From Incurvaria masculella (lineage: Eukaryota; Arthropoda; Insecta; Lepidoptera; Incurvariidae), in NCBI GenBank assembly GCA_946894095.1, contig OX335649.1:18060001-18124000 (forward strand): a DNA stretch of 64,000 nucleotides. The letters are read 5' to 3'. Positions 1-12,313 of this stretch are shown one piece after another. The notes under the pieces were generated by a model. The model searched no databases and was not told the DNA's origin. It was given only the letters and a program-made list of their open reading frames with translations. A program made the translations under genes and the position numbers. Each line of letters begins with the position of its first letter. The first letter of the stretch is position 1.

Positions 1-69
1 ATAAACACAAACCTGGCATGATTTATATAATATGATGGCAAAACCATAACCACTGAACGGCACTGACCT

Positions 70-250
70 TGCCACTTTTATAAAACGGCAGTAGGAGTGT
101 GGCGCTCCGCGAGACCGCAGCACCGCCTTCGGAGCCGGGAATCGAAGCCGCGCTCGCTGGCAGGGCGGCGCGCGGCGGGGCGGCGCGCGGTGTGAGATGA
201 ATGAGAGTAATGAGAGCGGCCCACGCGACCTCGCGGGCTGCACTCGGAGA
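70..250 (+). promoter_or_regulatory. Candidate TATA promoter and GC-rich leader
   Basis: A TATAAAA motif lies near position 78. It is followed by about 150 bases of CpG-rich sequence containing two direct copies of GGGCGGCGCGCGG, in an otherwise AT-rich setting. This looks like an insect promoter with a GC-rich leader, but no transcript or coding exon can be tied to it. A minus-strand reading is also possible. Confidence 0.22.
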
Positions 251-400
251 TCACGCCGATGCAACATTAGTAACACTCTTACGCTCCATTAGGAGCTGTT
301 GACCTTCCGAATTGAGGATGTTATCCGGAGATGGATGGGCGCGCGGCGGGATGCCATTTCTGATTTGTTGCCGTGGGAGCGACGGGAGAGGATTGACATT

Positions 401-629
401 AAAACTGGCCACGTGGGAGTCGGACTCGCACGCGAAGAGTTCCGTACCATCATCGTACAAGATTTATAAATCACGTTATTGTGGCTTTTAATTGTTATTA
501 TATTTAAATTGTATGGCATACAGCAATGTTTCATGAGATACAGCCCTGTGACAGACGGATGGACGGACCGACATCGGAGGCTTAGTTGTAGGGTTCTGTT
601 GGCACCATTTTGGTACGAAACCCTAAAAA
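401..629 (+). mobile_element. Repeat family B copy 1 (GGAC-array repeat)
   Basis: This copy starts with a diverged 'aaaccggccaagtgcgagtc' end and finishes with a short GGAC array and the 'ggaaccctaaaa' end. The same unit recurs near 6.2, 22.7, 35.9, 41.4 and 52.9 kb. No ORF is conserved, so it is a non-autonomous element. This copy is among the most diverged. Confidence 0.6.
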
Positions 630-743
630 CCGTCGATTTATAAGCTAAGTTCAACTATGTTTTTATTTGAATTTCCGTATTTGTCATCCGCTCATTTACC
701 ACACATATTGTCAATTCGATTGTTTTGAACGGAATCTATTCGA

Positions 744-787
744 TTCCGGGAGGTTACGATATTTTTGTTCACGCTAAGGTAAATGGC
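744..787 (+). repeat. Fragment of family F MITE end
   Basis: About 44 bases match the terminal inverted repeat of the MITE copies at 8.2 and 56.4 kb (gggaggt-acgat-ttttt-gtcacg-aaggtaaatggc). Only one end is present. Confidence 0.4.
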
Positions 788-1393
788 GGGAAATCATTCA
801 GCCCGACATCAGTCCAAAACGACATTGACACGAGCGGAGCCGAGTATAGAAACACAACCGACTCGCTTCGGATCACTTCGGTTGTTCAACTCGGGCGACT
901 ACTCCCGCAAGTTATAATCTCATCTCATATTGTTTAATCCGTTTCCACCCGTATTGCCAATTGTGTTATTCTACGATACTGCAAACACGCCATCTTTTGA
1001 TTCAAAACTCAAAAGATTTTCAAGACTCACCAACCCCGTAACCGGAACCACAGCGACGGCGATATCTCTTCTCCCGATCGTCCTCCACACCCGTTGACGC
1101 CGTGACGGGTCGCGTCTGATTGTGTTTTGATTGAAGCAATCAGTAACAGGCGGCGTGTCTTTCCAAACAGTCTTTTTTGTGAATTCCCCGTAAGCGTCCT
1201 AGCACCGTTAGGTTTGAATTAATGACATACTGATCGCATCGAGTTCCCGACGCGCCGCCGACTGCCACGAGCCGGAATAATGTCCGATGAACGAAAGCTA
1301 ACGGATATAGAAGTGCATTGTTTCGGAGAATGAGGTGGGTAAGTCAACGAGCAAGGAAAGACGGGAGTGGCGAACGAAGCTCGTCCGTACTCA

Positions 1394-1745
1394 TCAGAGC
1401 CCGTAGTCCCAGCTGTGACCTAAATCGGCGTTTACAGCAAACCAATCGTCTGGCATTTTCAAATGTATGGTAAAATTGAAGAGCGCGCGCAGTGTGCGTT
1501 AAGCGAAGTAACATTTGTGAATCCGAGTTTGATTTGACAGCTTACTCATCGTCGGCGTAAATACGTCGACGTTGCCGTTTACGCCGACTCCACGTTTTCA
1601 TACAAATCGGAAGTCCGAGTTTGAATTTGACAGCTTGAAGAAGTAAAACCACAGAATAAGTAGTAAACATTTGTATGGGCTTTGAAGTTTTTACGTTACT
1701 TCGCGGATCCGTAAACGCCAATTTAGGTGAGAACTCAGTCTGACC
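1394..1745. mobile_element. Family E MITE copy 1
   Basis: The copy has diverged terminal inverted repeats: TAGTCCCAGCTG-GACCTAAAT at the left and ATTTAGGTGAGAACTCAG at the right. The AAACGCCAATTTAGGTGA end and the internal 'gagcgcgcgcagtg' segment are shared with copies at 3.9, 26.9 and 62.9 kb. It has no coding capacity. Confidence 0.6.
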
Positions 1746-1875
1746 ACTCTGGTGAATAGCAGGTGGACAGAAAACATTTTTATTAAAACCGACGTTTACT
1801 TGCATTTCGTAACATGCCAAATGGTAAATTTGGGTTTACTTAGCCGAATAACACGTCGTTTGACAATTAACGTGG

Positions 1876-1975
1876 TACGAAATCACAGAAATCGGAATAT
1901 ACTAAATTAACTTAATTAAGTAACTTAATTAAAACTAAATTAAGTTAATAATTCAGATTTCTGTGTACGAAATGC
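1876..1975. repeat. AT-rich imperfect palindrome
   Basis: The outer arms 'cacagaaatc' and 'gatttctgtg' flank an interior of repeated ttaacttaattaa motifs, so the segment can fold on itself. It could be a small foldback element or a chance AT palindrome. Confidence 0.4.
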
Positions 1976-2112
1976 AGCTTTTATTATTTTTCTTATTTCA
2001 CAATTACAAAAATTTAGATGCAAGAAATGCAAAGTAGATACACTGTTGAAGGATGCGTCAGAACTAAACGTCAGACTTGAACACTCTCTTGCCTCATTAA
2101 TTTTAGTTTCAG

Positions 2113-2277
2113 CGACATCTACATTTGAAGCATTGTAATCAGATTTTGTTGGTTTAGAGCAGTGGACATGTAATCCAAAGGTCGCAGGTTCAAGTCCTGC
2201 TTCCGACGAATGTCACGACCAATACTTTTTCAGATTATTTTCAAAATCTGATTACAATGCTTCAAATGTAGATGTCG
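2113..2277. mobile_element. tRNA-like cassette within a perfect 36-bp inverted repeat
   Basis: Positions 2113-2148 and 2242-2277 are exact reverse complements over 36 bases. Between them lies a tRNA-like stretch with a half D-arm (TTGGTTTAGAGC), an anticodon-type stem TGGA/TCCA, and a perfect T-arm GCAGG-TTCAAGT-CCTGC, which is also a good B box. The 5' acceptor strand is missing. The loop has A where tRNAs have U33, so it is not a working tRNA gene. It is best read as a tRNA-derived foldback element. Confidence 0.6.
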
Positions 2278-2591
2278 GTATCATGTCAGATAACGGTAAT
2301 GTCGTATCCATTAAATACACAAAATGATCAACTCTCTTGCCTGTTCATCTGCTATTCCACCGGCGAGTTTACTTACCATGGTAACCCGCCAGGACTCGCA
2401 ACATCGAATGTTTGCACTAAATGACGCCCTGTGCAGTTCGAGCTCGATAGTATCAGGGTGGCTACCATGGTAAATAACCTCGCCCATTGCACGAGAAAGG
2501 GCGTGATTGAATCTGATTTTTAGTTGTATTTTTACCATACTAACTGGTCAATTTCAGTTCACGTGGCCGTATAACACGTCGTTTGGCCATG

Positions 2592-2700
2592 GGGTGAGCG
2601 AATTCATAAGCTAATTGACTGGCGGGCGCTACCGTTAGTTTATCAATAAAAAGTGGCTACGCTGTCGCTATACGGATATGTTTCGGTCGTCACTCTCGTA
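2592..2700 (+). repeat. Dispersed repeat K copy 1
   Basis: About 100 bases match 13315-13415 in the same orientation, including a shared core 'gtggctacgctg-cgcta-acgga'. No coding or terminal structure is evident. Confidence 0.45.
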
Positions 2701-3118
2701 CTTCCTTGCTCGACGGGGTAAGCAGTCCAATAAACCGGCCCTTGACGATTATATCGAGGCGTGATCGATCATAGTAAAACGACTATAATGTCGAATCGTA
2801 TAAGCAAGGGATTATATTAATTTGAATAAAAGTGAAAGCCGCATATCCACAGTTCATAACTACACATATAGATCTCACCGACATATAGAAGTACCATTTC
2901 TGATATAACAGATTTTCAACAATGCAATCAATCACAAGATTTCTACATCTCTCTTTTTGTATTTTCTTCAATACTTTCTTAGGTTTGTCTTTTTGCAATT
3001 CAGCCCTTTTGGTGTTAGTGTTTTCTAATGCTACTTTTAATTTAGTTTTTGTAACGTCCACGTTTATAATAGATTTTCAGTATAATGAATGCCGATATCA
3101 ATATGATTAATTTTTTTT

Positions 3119-3490
3119 TACGCAACCTGACATTGATGGCTTTTACCACACAACTACCGTTATGATATTAGCCCAATACACCACATTCCCGAAGGAATTA
3201 GTTGCCATGCCAAGACTTTTCCTTTATGAGCACGGCTACATTGAACTGGATGGAAAACACGGACAATTTTTCATTGCCGCTTCGAGCATCTTTTCATCCA
3301 ATGCGATGGTACCAACCCGGGCGGGCGTTAACCCTACCACCCAGTAGGGGAAGGGATCTACAGTTTTACATGGATTCCGAACCATGGAGCAGCTCGCATT
3401 CGTAACGAAATGCACTTATCTAACTCAGAAAGAGAAAGAAAGTGGTGCATGTCGGGACGAGGAATTGAACCCGGTGATATCATCAAGCAC
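3119..3490 (-). mobile_element. Family A SINE, tRNA-type head
   Basis: The element lies in reverse orientation. The tail end ('ccatcaatgtcaggt' on the minus strand) is at the left and a B-box-like GGTTCAATTCC is at the right (about 3461-3473). The conserved middle contains 'aaggaa-ggtcctggcatgg' type sequence and the 'ccatcgcattggatg' block. Seventeen full or partial copies of this tail occur in the window. Confidence 0.6.
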
Positions 3491-3700
3491 GTTTGTATAG
3501 ATTTTCACCAATAGCCGATGAATATGAAATTACCAAAACGAAATGACTAATTTCTACATTCGATAATGAGACCGTTGCTGCGTCGCCGGTATAAATTGAT
3601 GGGCACCAATTTAAGACTCGTTTTGTAGGCCTCACTACGTTGGTATGGTGATGGTTAAATAATATGGCGCCCAACGTGGGGAGAAATATAAAAGAACCGT
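3491..3700 (+). mobile_element. LTR fragment with tRNA-Lys primer-binding site
   Basis: The motif TGGCGCCCAACGTGGGG at 3665-3681 matches the primer-binding site complementary to the 3' end of tRNA-Lys, as used by gypsy-type elements. The bases to its left would then be the 3' end of a 5' LTR. No gag or pol ORF and no partner LTR is seen downstream, so this is a remnant. Confidence 0.45.
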
Positions 3701-3936
3701 GTCATTTCGCTTTTTTTATTTCTGAATATTCTATATTTTGTATTATTTAATTTGCTAAACATTATTGGAACGAAGTTCCTTATAGGAGTTACACTCCGGA
3801 CACTTGGCGAATGAGAGCTAGGCCGAAAAATGTGTTATGACACTTTTGTTATTGTGTTTATATGTTTACAAGTACATGTCTTTGTATATACCTATATTAC
3901 TGCGGTATAGACGTGTCACGTGTGCATCAGAGTGGC

Positions 3937-4275
3937 CGGTCTGAGTTCTCACCTAAATTGGCGTTTACGGCAAACCGATCGACTGGCGTTTTCTCCAAAC
4001 TCCATACAGGTTTTTAATAGATATTCTGTGGTTTTACTTCTTCAAGTTGTCAAAGTCAAACGCGGACTTCCGATTTGTATGAAAACGCGGAGTGGACGTA
4101 AACGGCAATATCGACGTATTTACGGCAACGTTGAGTAAGCTGTCAAATCAAGCTCGGACTCGCAAATGTTAGTTCGCTTAACGCCCGCTGCGCGCGCTCT
4201 TCAATTTCTCCATACATTTGAAAACGCCAGTCGATCGGTTTGCCGTAACGCCAATTTAGGAGACAACTTAGACTA
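3937..4275. mobile_element. Family E MITE copy 2
   Basis: Inverted ends read 'ctcacctaaattggcgttta' at the left and its complement at the right ('taacgccaatttagg'). The interior includes 'ttcgcttaacgcccgctgcg'. The length is about 340 bases and there is no ORF. Confidence 0.65.
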
Positions 4276-5780
4276 CCATTACCAGTATACTATAGTACCA
4301 TTCTTAATTTGGTAACACATTTTATTTGCATCAGCAGAAGGTACACGTATTAACTGATACAAACAAAAAATCATTTATACAAGGTGAATGTATTATTTAT
4401 TTAATTAATCTAAAATGTTTTTAATTAATTTCACTGTGCCTACAAATACATACATTCTACATAGATACAGTCTACTTCCTACACATAACTTCGTTCTTCA
4501 GGTGTCCCACGACAGAGGTGTCTTTAAAAATGTCTCGGTCTTCTTTGGTACCTTTTTTACCCAAATACTTACCGAAAGTTCGCTGTAACGATTTACAAAC
4601 GGTTTCATTTTATTTTAACCAGTGTTATAATCACGCACATGATATACCTATAAGCAGAACCCATGAAGTCAGACGTGATCTCCGTTGCGCGCGCGCAGTT
4701 TCTCTGCCACCCCGCTGACGTCACCCGGGTGCGATATTTCTGACAAGCCGCATTCCGTGCACCGCGACACGGGTGCGACCGACACCTCAGATGCCAGCGA
4801 CATTAGCTAACCACCGAATGCAGTCACGATCTTATAGTGGCATGCGAAACTATTCCAAACAACCACCTTCTAAACTCAATGTGGGCTTACATTCACAGTT
4901 TAATTTTTTTATCAAAATTGCCCTGAAGACTCCTTTTAGTGTTTTTCGCTATTTCTTATAGTTTCGGATTTGTCCATGAAGGCACACTTGAAAAATTCAC
5001 CTGTATATCTATATTGATAAAATTTCAAAGGAGATATGCAACCGGAGCTCCAGTGACTTTTTTGGCGTAACAGAAATGTAATCGATAGTGTTTGAAACCA
5101 TCGATAATTATTATTAATGATTTGAATTTTCAAATATTTCAACTTTCATGAGAACTCCACCTAATATAATTCGATCTAAACAGACTTTGAACAAAGTTCC
5201 CTTGCAGAAAGAGTGGAGCCATCTGTTATCCGATATTTAAACAATTTACGATTATAGAAATGTTCGTAATTTATTACTATAATTCTTTTTTCAATTAGGT
5301 ATGCTGTGCCAGTACCCGTACCATTATAATTATTTTCAAAAATACATTGATACACAATATATCTTAGCTAAAATAATAATCCGATGCGCAGCGCCATCTA
5401 TTGCATAATAGTGATAATACGTTGTATTTGTTTTTTCGAATTGCACGTTTCTCTTGAATATCCACTTTTTTTGCTTTTTACATAGTTGACCGCATATCTT
5501 CTTTTGTAAAAATTAGAATTCGTATATTTCGAAATGTAGACACAGCCGTCAATAAAACCAAATGAGTATTATGTGCCATACACCAAGTTGTTTCCGTAAG
5601 TTTTTCCCAACTCTTGAATACACAGCACTGCGGATTCTGGAGGAAAAATAACCACATTACCATTTTTTTCTCTAATATCAAATAAATATCTCAGTTCACA
5701 TACTATTTCATGTAACTTCGATACAAAGTGCTTGAACTAAAATCTAAGAATAACCTGCAAATGATTATAATATTAAAAAA
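4276..5780. other. No gene seen
   Basis: AT-rich unique sequence. I see no exon with coding-like composition, splice signals or recognisable protein. Confidence 0.4.
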
Positions 5781-5789
5781 AACTGGAAC

Positions 5790-5890
5790 CGCGATGCGGC
5801 GCTAACCTCGGACCTCTGGCTCAGGAAGCGACGCCCAGCGCGCTGCACTTATTTAGTGCAGCGCGCTGGCAAGCATGTCTGCATTGCAAT
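5790..5890 (-). repeat. tRNA-like remnant with 15-bp perfect hairpin
   Basis: CCAGCGCGCTGCACT (5835-5849) pairs perfectly with 5855-5869 across a TATTT loop. The minus strand to the left reads like a tRNA fragment ending in GGTCCGAGGTTAGCGCC, which is similar to a B box. It may be a SINE head with a duplicated inverted half. Confidence 0.35.
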
Positions 5891-6240
5891 TTGGGCGGTA
5901 TGAAGGAATGCTTAGTAGTCGGCGTATGAGCCTGAAAACTTAAACAGCTGTTTTGCAGACGCCTTTTTTTATTTCGTTTTTAAACATTTAAACGATCTAC
6001 GAAACGAACATGTCAGATTCCGACTTAAGCGCGGTCATCTTCGAAGTTCGCGGAGACCCCAAACCTGTATGGTAACTTGTCATGATTGTACTTTTGTTGT
6101 GTTCGTCGAAACGGACATGAAATTAATTACAGACGTCGCCACGTCGACACGTCTTGACCTAAATAGGAGTATTGGAAGAAATACGGTACGATCTTCGCAT
6201 ATTTTACTCGTCGCGTCGGTCAAACTTATCAGCAATACAT

Positions 6241-6320
6241 AAAACCGGCCAAGTTCGAGTCGGACTCGCACACGAAGGGTTCTATACCATCGTACAAGAT
6301 TTAACACAAATTTTTTTTAA
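6241..6320 (+). repeat. Family B fragment (left end only)
   Basis: The 'aaaaccggccaag-tcgagt' left end is clear, running on to 'gtacaagatttaacac'. The GGAC array and right end are missing. Confidence 0.6.
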
Positions 6321-8233
6321 ACTACGCAAGTGCAAGCCTAGGCCGTCCAATATAACAAAATTCCAATTAAAAACATAACAAACATTTACACAAATTTGCA
6401 CAAATACATTACAAAAATAAGAACACAAATTAAGAAGATAATGAGGTGATCGAGTATCATACATTGGCTCGTGCCTGTTTTCTCACTCAAATTAAGAAAT
6501 ATTTTTCTGAAACTGTGCACATAAAATAAATCAACTGAGAGCTACGTCTGTACGTTTTGTTTTTTTTATAACATAACTAATATTTCATGCCTATTAAGAA
6601 TTTGTTTTCAAGCCTGAAACAACAACGTAATGAAATCCTACGTAGGAATGAAGTTTCGTGACATATCTATATTAGACTAAAACGATTTTTGTAACGAAAT
6701 TGTATTTCTGAATTGAACGCACATTACTCCCTATTAAAGTACGCAGGCGGCATGTAATGTATGTATTATTTATCTTTCGCTACCTGTCTCATTTAATAAA
6801 ATTAAGTTTGTAGTATTTACTTACCTGATTGTTGTTAAAACTTTAATAACTAATAAAATGTAGCTCACGTGCAGCGCCGTAAATACCACGGGGACTATAT
6901 TCGATTTCAGCACTGCATAAATCGCTCAAAATGATCCAAATAAAATTAGGAAAAGCATAAACTTAATGTCTTTACTGACGGAGTTTAGACCGAGGCAACC
7001 TACGCAGGGGCCCGCTAAACAATCATATTATCATCTATTATGTTATGTTAGGTTAGGATTTATTGACATTGGACCGCATAATGTTTTTTTACACATAAAT
7101 TTACTAATTTCTAGTTCTATAATACTTCTACTGAAATAAATGTAACACTAGCTAAAGCCTAACATACACGAGCGCAACGATTCAAAGCCTCGAAGTTATT
7201 CCGTCGACAGTCGAGAGTGATTAGAAGATCTGGTTGAATCTTGCCCTGTGAATCATCGTTTGAAGCATCTGCCGCCGTGCGATGCGAACGCATGTAAGCA
7301 ACACACGTAAGCGTATCCAAAACTGCGTGTTAAGTATTTGAGAGCAACTGAAAGCTGGGCTACAAGATTAAAAGTTAATCCTTTTAATTTAATATTAGTT
7401 AAAATTAAATTTGAAACGGTCTTGTCAGCAGAGAAGACAAAACAGTTTTCTCTGATTCAATCAAAGAAACATGGACTGTTGCTGTGTCTACAACAGGTTC
7501 CTCAGCTAGTCCAGCATATCTTACTGAGAAACTGGACGAGCGAGCGGCCATGTCGAAACTTCGCTACCCGAAGACAGCGAAGTAGTCCTCGAAGCACCCA
7601 CATTTCGCGATTTACATTCGCGAACGAAATTGTAAATGTCATAAATCCGCCGACAACAGTTCGGTTGCAGAGACGGTTGCTTACGAAATATGAGTCGCGG
7701 CGAGAAACCCGTGTGTAATGGGCGTTAATCTAAAGGGCCAGGTGTGCACTGTGGTGGAAGGAAACACGGGAACGGGTTCGTGAGCCAGGACGATCAACTG
7801 CGGTTGCGGTCTGCAGGATTACCACGCATCTTTGGACCACAAAGTCTGCCGGCGTCGCGCAGTCACACCGACTGCATCCGCCACAGACCACAAAATCGCC
7901 CGCGTCATCGCCGTAATCCTCCCCGGTAATGTCACAACAAACTTAAAAATTTGGATCCAACTATCGAATTACAGCCCAAATGGGGAAACACAATAGGTTA
8001 GATGACGTGTGGCTTTTTGCGATAAGCACCATTTACCGGGACAATGCGACATATGCAGCTCGAATCCGTTAGCGTGGCGACAGTCACGTTCTGCTCGCTA
8101 ATCCCTGCGAATTTACAATTGTGCGCTATAATTTGTAAAGAAAATCGAAACTGACAAGGAACAAAGCGGACGGCCGCGTCAGCCGGTTTCGTATGTCACG
8201 CGCGGCGGAATCGAATACCACATACCATCTAGA
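6321..8233. other. No gene seen; GC-richer patch
   Basis: Unique sequence with a GC-richer stretch from about 7150 to 8230. Short ORFs at 7338-7718 and 7744-7929 match nothing I recognise and lack convincing splice contexts. This could be a conserved non-coding region. Confidence 0.3.
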
Positions 8234-8235
8234 CT

Positions 8236-8788
8236 AGGAGGTCGCGACAAAAATGGTAACGATAACGCAAATGGCTGAAACTGGGTTCACGGGATAAAGT
8301 ACAACCCTCTGACGCTAAATGTGTCAGTCTGCCTGTTCCAAGTGGTTGCGTTACGTAGATAAGGCGCCTGAAAAAGTAGTTATGGTGACAAAAAATACAT
8401 ATGATAAGGTAAATGGATGCAAATGACGAAGCATGAAAGTATCAATACATACTTGCTTAGCAATACAAAAACTGAACAAATCTTTGGTTGCATTTAGTAG
8501 TTATAGGCGATTAAGGTTACAGATATAACTTTAGGTATATTTAAGTATTTAATTAAGTAACCGTCTCGTTATTGTTGTATAATTAATAGGTATCAATGTT
8601 TCCAGATAATCAGTATATTCATCAGCAGGTACATACCAGCATCTATTTTATATAGCCAATCTAGAAAACGCAACCACTTGGGACGGGCAGACCGACATAT
8701 TTAACATCAGAGGGTTGGTCTCTAACATGTGAACCCAGATTCAGCCATTTACCTTATCGTGACCAAAAATGTCGTGACCTCCCGGAAT
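8236..8788. mobile_element. Family F long-TIR MITE copy 1
   Basis: The element is about 550 bases with imperfect inverted arms of roughly 125 bases (8236-8361 and 8660-8783). The outer ends read GGAGGTCGCGACAAAAATGG and its diverged complement. Both arms contain 'ccaagtggttgcgtt'. There is no ORF. A second copy at 56.4-57.2 kb confirms the boundaries. Confidence 0.7.
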
Positions 8789-11700
8789 AATCCACAACTG
8801 GAAATGTTACCTGCTTTGTCAGACGGCACTTTAATCAAAATGTTATAGCTTTATTACTGCGCGTTGTTAAGCCTAAATATACGAGCCATCCTATACGTTT
8901 ATTCATTATTAGTAAATTATGTTAATTCCACATACGCGAAAGCAATCCCGAGATATACAGCTGAACTGAATGCCCGTTAGGAATTTGTTTTATGCGAATC
9001 CAACAGTAAACGCAACAATGGCTAACGTACGTTTGACAAATTGTGTACAAGATTTAAAATAAAATATGTTTACGAATACCGTAAATCTTGATTTAGTGAA
9101 ATTCGGAACCACTCAGAAGTTTTCCGTGTGAATGAGAAAGTTGGAACTGTCGACGCTTTTCTACGATCGTTCAACTTAACGCTTACAAGATGCAACAGGA
9201 AACAAGTGAGCACTGTGATCGAAATTCGAATATAATTATCGTCATTAAAACGCATCCGTATGAATCATTTTGTGACCAGATTCCACCTTTCTTTGTGTTG
9301 GACAAGCCAATTATGGCCTGTAGCTCGAATCATGGCGGCAGTATGGTCGAACTCAGCGCCTTGCAGGTTGTTCGTATTAAGTAATAAATGAGAATTGCCA
9401 GCAATTGTTTTATTACGTTTTAGCGTAACACTCGAGCTGGCATATTTTAAAGCAATCAAGCATATTCGTGAGAATCAAATGAGCAATACGATTGTTGTTA
9501 AGCACTACACGTATAATACGCATCGAGTACTAAGGGGTCAACGATACTCGCGCATAGCTCGTAAACTGTCCGGAGATACCGCGGTGACACGTCCAGTGGA
9601 CATCACTCGGTCTACTCATAAACAGGGTAATTTTCAAACTTAAATCGCAGTGGATCACCGCGTAAGGAACGGCTACGATTGACCTCTCATGCATCCTTTA
9701 GCTTGGTTATTAAGACGTTCCCAGGACGTAATACTTCTTGCAATTCGATTTTGATTGAGCAAACCCGTTCGTCCCGGCGATTCGTCGCAGCTCGGTCTCA
9801 GCACTTATCTGCGGCGAGATTGGCAGCGGCTGGACACGGTTAACTGGAAGCACTGGATCGGCCATCAGGAGCGAAGCAGGTGGTCCGGCGAATCACCTTC
9901 ATGTCCGGCGCTGGTAATTTTCTGCAGCCCGAGGCGAATCGATAGAGTGACATAAGGGCTCATGCGTGACGCAGCATCTTATTTACGCTTTATCTTGTGC
10001 ATTTTTACGCATGTATAATTCATGAGCGCGGTTCGTCGAATGCACGACGTTGGGCAAATTCAATTTGTAGCCGATATTGACTGTTGAATTGCCCGCCTTA
10101 GGCCGTACACGGCCACTTCTTTTCATATAGCTGGACGATAACTCACGGGAGCACCTGGACTTGTGGAATTTTATCGCAAACACGTGAGATGGAGTATTAA
10201 TCAAATTGTTTGTTTATGCTCGCGCTATAAGACGCCAGCAGCACAGATGAAAACAATGGTTTATCTGGTAAATCGCATATGGATCCACGATTGGTTGCAT
10301 TATTTTTGAGGAGCGTCGTCAGCGGGCTCGGCGGGGCTTCCATTGCACTTTAAACAATCCGATTAGGATTATTTATACATGCGAACCCGACGCGACAAGC
10401 ACGATAAAAAGATTTATATAGAGTGTTCCAACGCCAATGTTTCTAAAGAAAACGGCGCCGAGGAAGTTAGGCTTTTAAAATATATTCCCATACATTTCAA
10501 AAGCTTATATGCGCCCGATTCAGCGGGCACAGTGTGCTAACAATGTCACGAACGTTCATAATGATGTGTGATACGGTCGACAATATCGATCACGACTCTG
10601 CAAATGAAGTCTTAAATATAAGAACAATTGCTTAAGCCTTCCGCCATGAGGATTCAAATAGTGGATCAAATATGACAAAGGGTGCGCACCGAAGTTTATG
10701 GGTTTATATGCATTTACTAAAGATGGTGATACTTATTTTCGAATGTGAGGGGAGATATTGACCTTGCTATTAATATGCGCCACCGTAGCACTGCTCGGCG
10801 ACGCGGCACGGCGCAGCGCTGCACGGCGGCACCGCTCCCTGCGGTTGCGCCCGCACACGTGCGCCTTTATTGCACCAATCATTAAAGCTCAACTCAACCA
10901 CAATTTCACCCAGCACGCTCGGGTCAAACACCTTCTATTATTAAGTATTCTTGCGGATATGTCTTGAGCTTATCACAATATTCTAAGTGCATCCTTTTCA
11001 AATTCGCCTCGTCGAAGAACTTCACATACGTTCATTTGGCATTGCATTTAATGTCCCCTACAATCTAGATAACCATACCTTAGTAGAGGAAGAGGGCAGG
11101 GTTAGCGTTAGCATAAGGTTTTGACTTCAATCCGACCTTGGCACTTGATCACAGGCGATACTGACGAGGGCAAAGAAGAAGAATATGCAATAAATACAAC
11201 TGATTCAAACTGAAAGTGAAGCAGTAGGCCACGGTGAGTAAAATTTGACAGCTGGCTAATAAATGTCATCCAATAATAACCCAGTGGGCTCAGCAGTAAA
11301 TAAACGCACCAGTTAAAACAAGCTCTGCATGAAACGACACTCGAGTTAGAATATATGACGGACATAATTTCTTATCCATCTTCAGCCCAAGCAGACAGTG
11401 GGTGGGCTAAGCCTGGCATGCCATTGTTGTCTAAGCAGAGATCGCTGGCAAAGGTTCTGTCATTTCATAAATTAAACCCGATGATTTATAATATTACTTG
11501 GAACTCAGCATTAGCTAGGAAGTCCTGGAAATCGTTATGAAACATCACTTCCGCTTCTGATATTACACATTTATTACTCAGTAGAACGATAAATAATCGA
11601 TTAAGCGACTTTGAAATTTCAAGCAAAAGTAGCTATCAAGAGGATGACACTATATAAACTCTTCTCGTCTTGCGGCTATAGCACCCGAACTTCCATCCAA

Positions 11701-11909
11701 CTATACTTGCCATACGACAACCTTCCGAGCTTGGGCCCAACAGGGCTGCTGTCGTCAGTAATAGCAATAAATTAATGAATTCCATCGAATTCCGTTCCAA
11801 TCATTGCCGCTAATCTGAAATGCACTCACCGGGTAATACAATGTCTACACTTAAGTCTACATAATGCAAAGATCTTCGGATTTTTTTCTTCAAGTATATG
11901 GATGCACCG
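8789..11909. other. No gene seen; possible conserved non-coding DNA
   Basis: Unique sequence. A GC-rich block of about 90 bases at 10775-10865 and moderately GC-rich stretches at 9540-10220 stand out from the AT-rich background. No coding exon can be supported. Confidence 0.3.
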
Positions 11910-12299
11910 TTAAGGCGCTAGGACTAGCCAACTACTCGCGCCATACAAATGCACTTTTTAACAAATGTAATAATATGTAGTGAAACGCTTCAGCAAATCC
12001 AAATAGAACTCCAGACTGATAATGGATTGTTAATATTTTTTTATTCCATCATTTATTTAAATAATAATAAAAATAAAAAAGTTGATTTTTCTCATTAGAA
12101 ATCTGAAAGTAATTCGATTTCTAGATATAAGCAAAAACAGCATATATGCATAAACCAAAAATTCCATTTGCTTTTAGATTTGTACATTTAGTCAAAAAAG
12201 TTCGGAAATGGACACCGTTTCCGCAACGCATTTTGTATAGAAAAAGGAAACATACATTAACGAAAATAATTCGATTCCTAGACAAGGAATCATATATTG
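11910..12299 (-). mobile_element. Family D TTAA MITE, truncated copy
   Basis: One end, TTAAGGCGCTAGGACTAGCC, and about 390 bases match the complete copy at 45958-46437 in reverse orientation. The other end is missing. The element runs directly into a truncated family C element through a (ttta)n stretch. Confidence 0.65.
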
Positions 12300-12313
12300 T
12301 TTATTTATTTATT

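Noticed and set aside
10758..10967. ORF starting with a signal-peptide-like MTLLLICATVALLG
   Set aside because: The hydrophobic stretch is short and is followed by arginine-rich translation of a GC island; no splice or polyA support.
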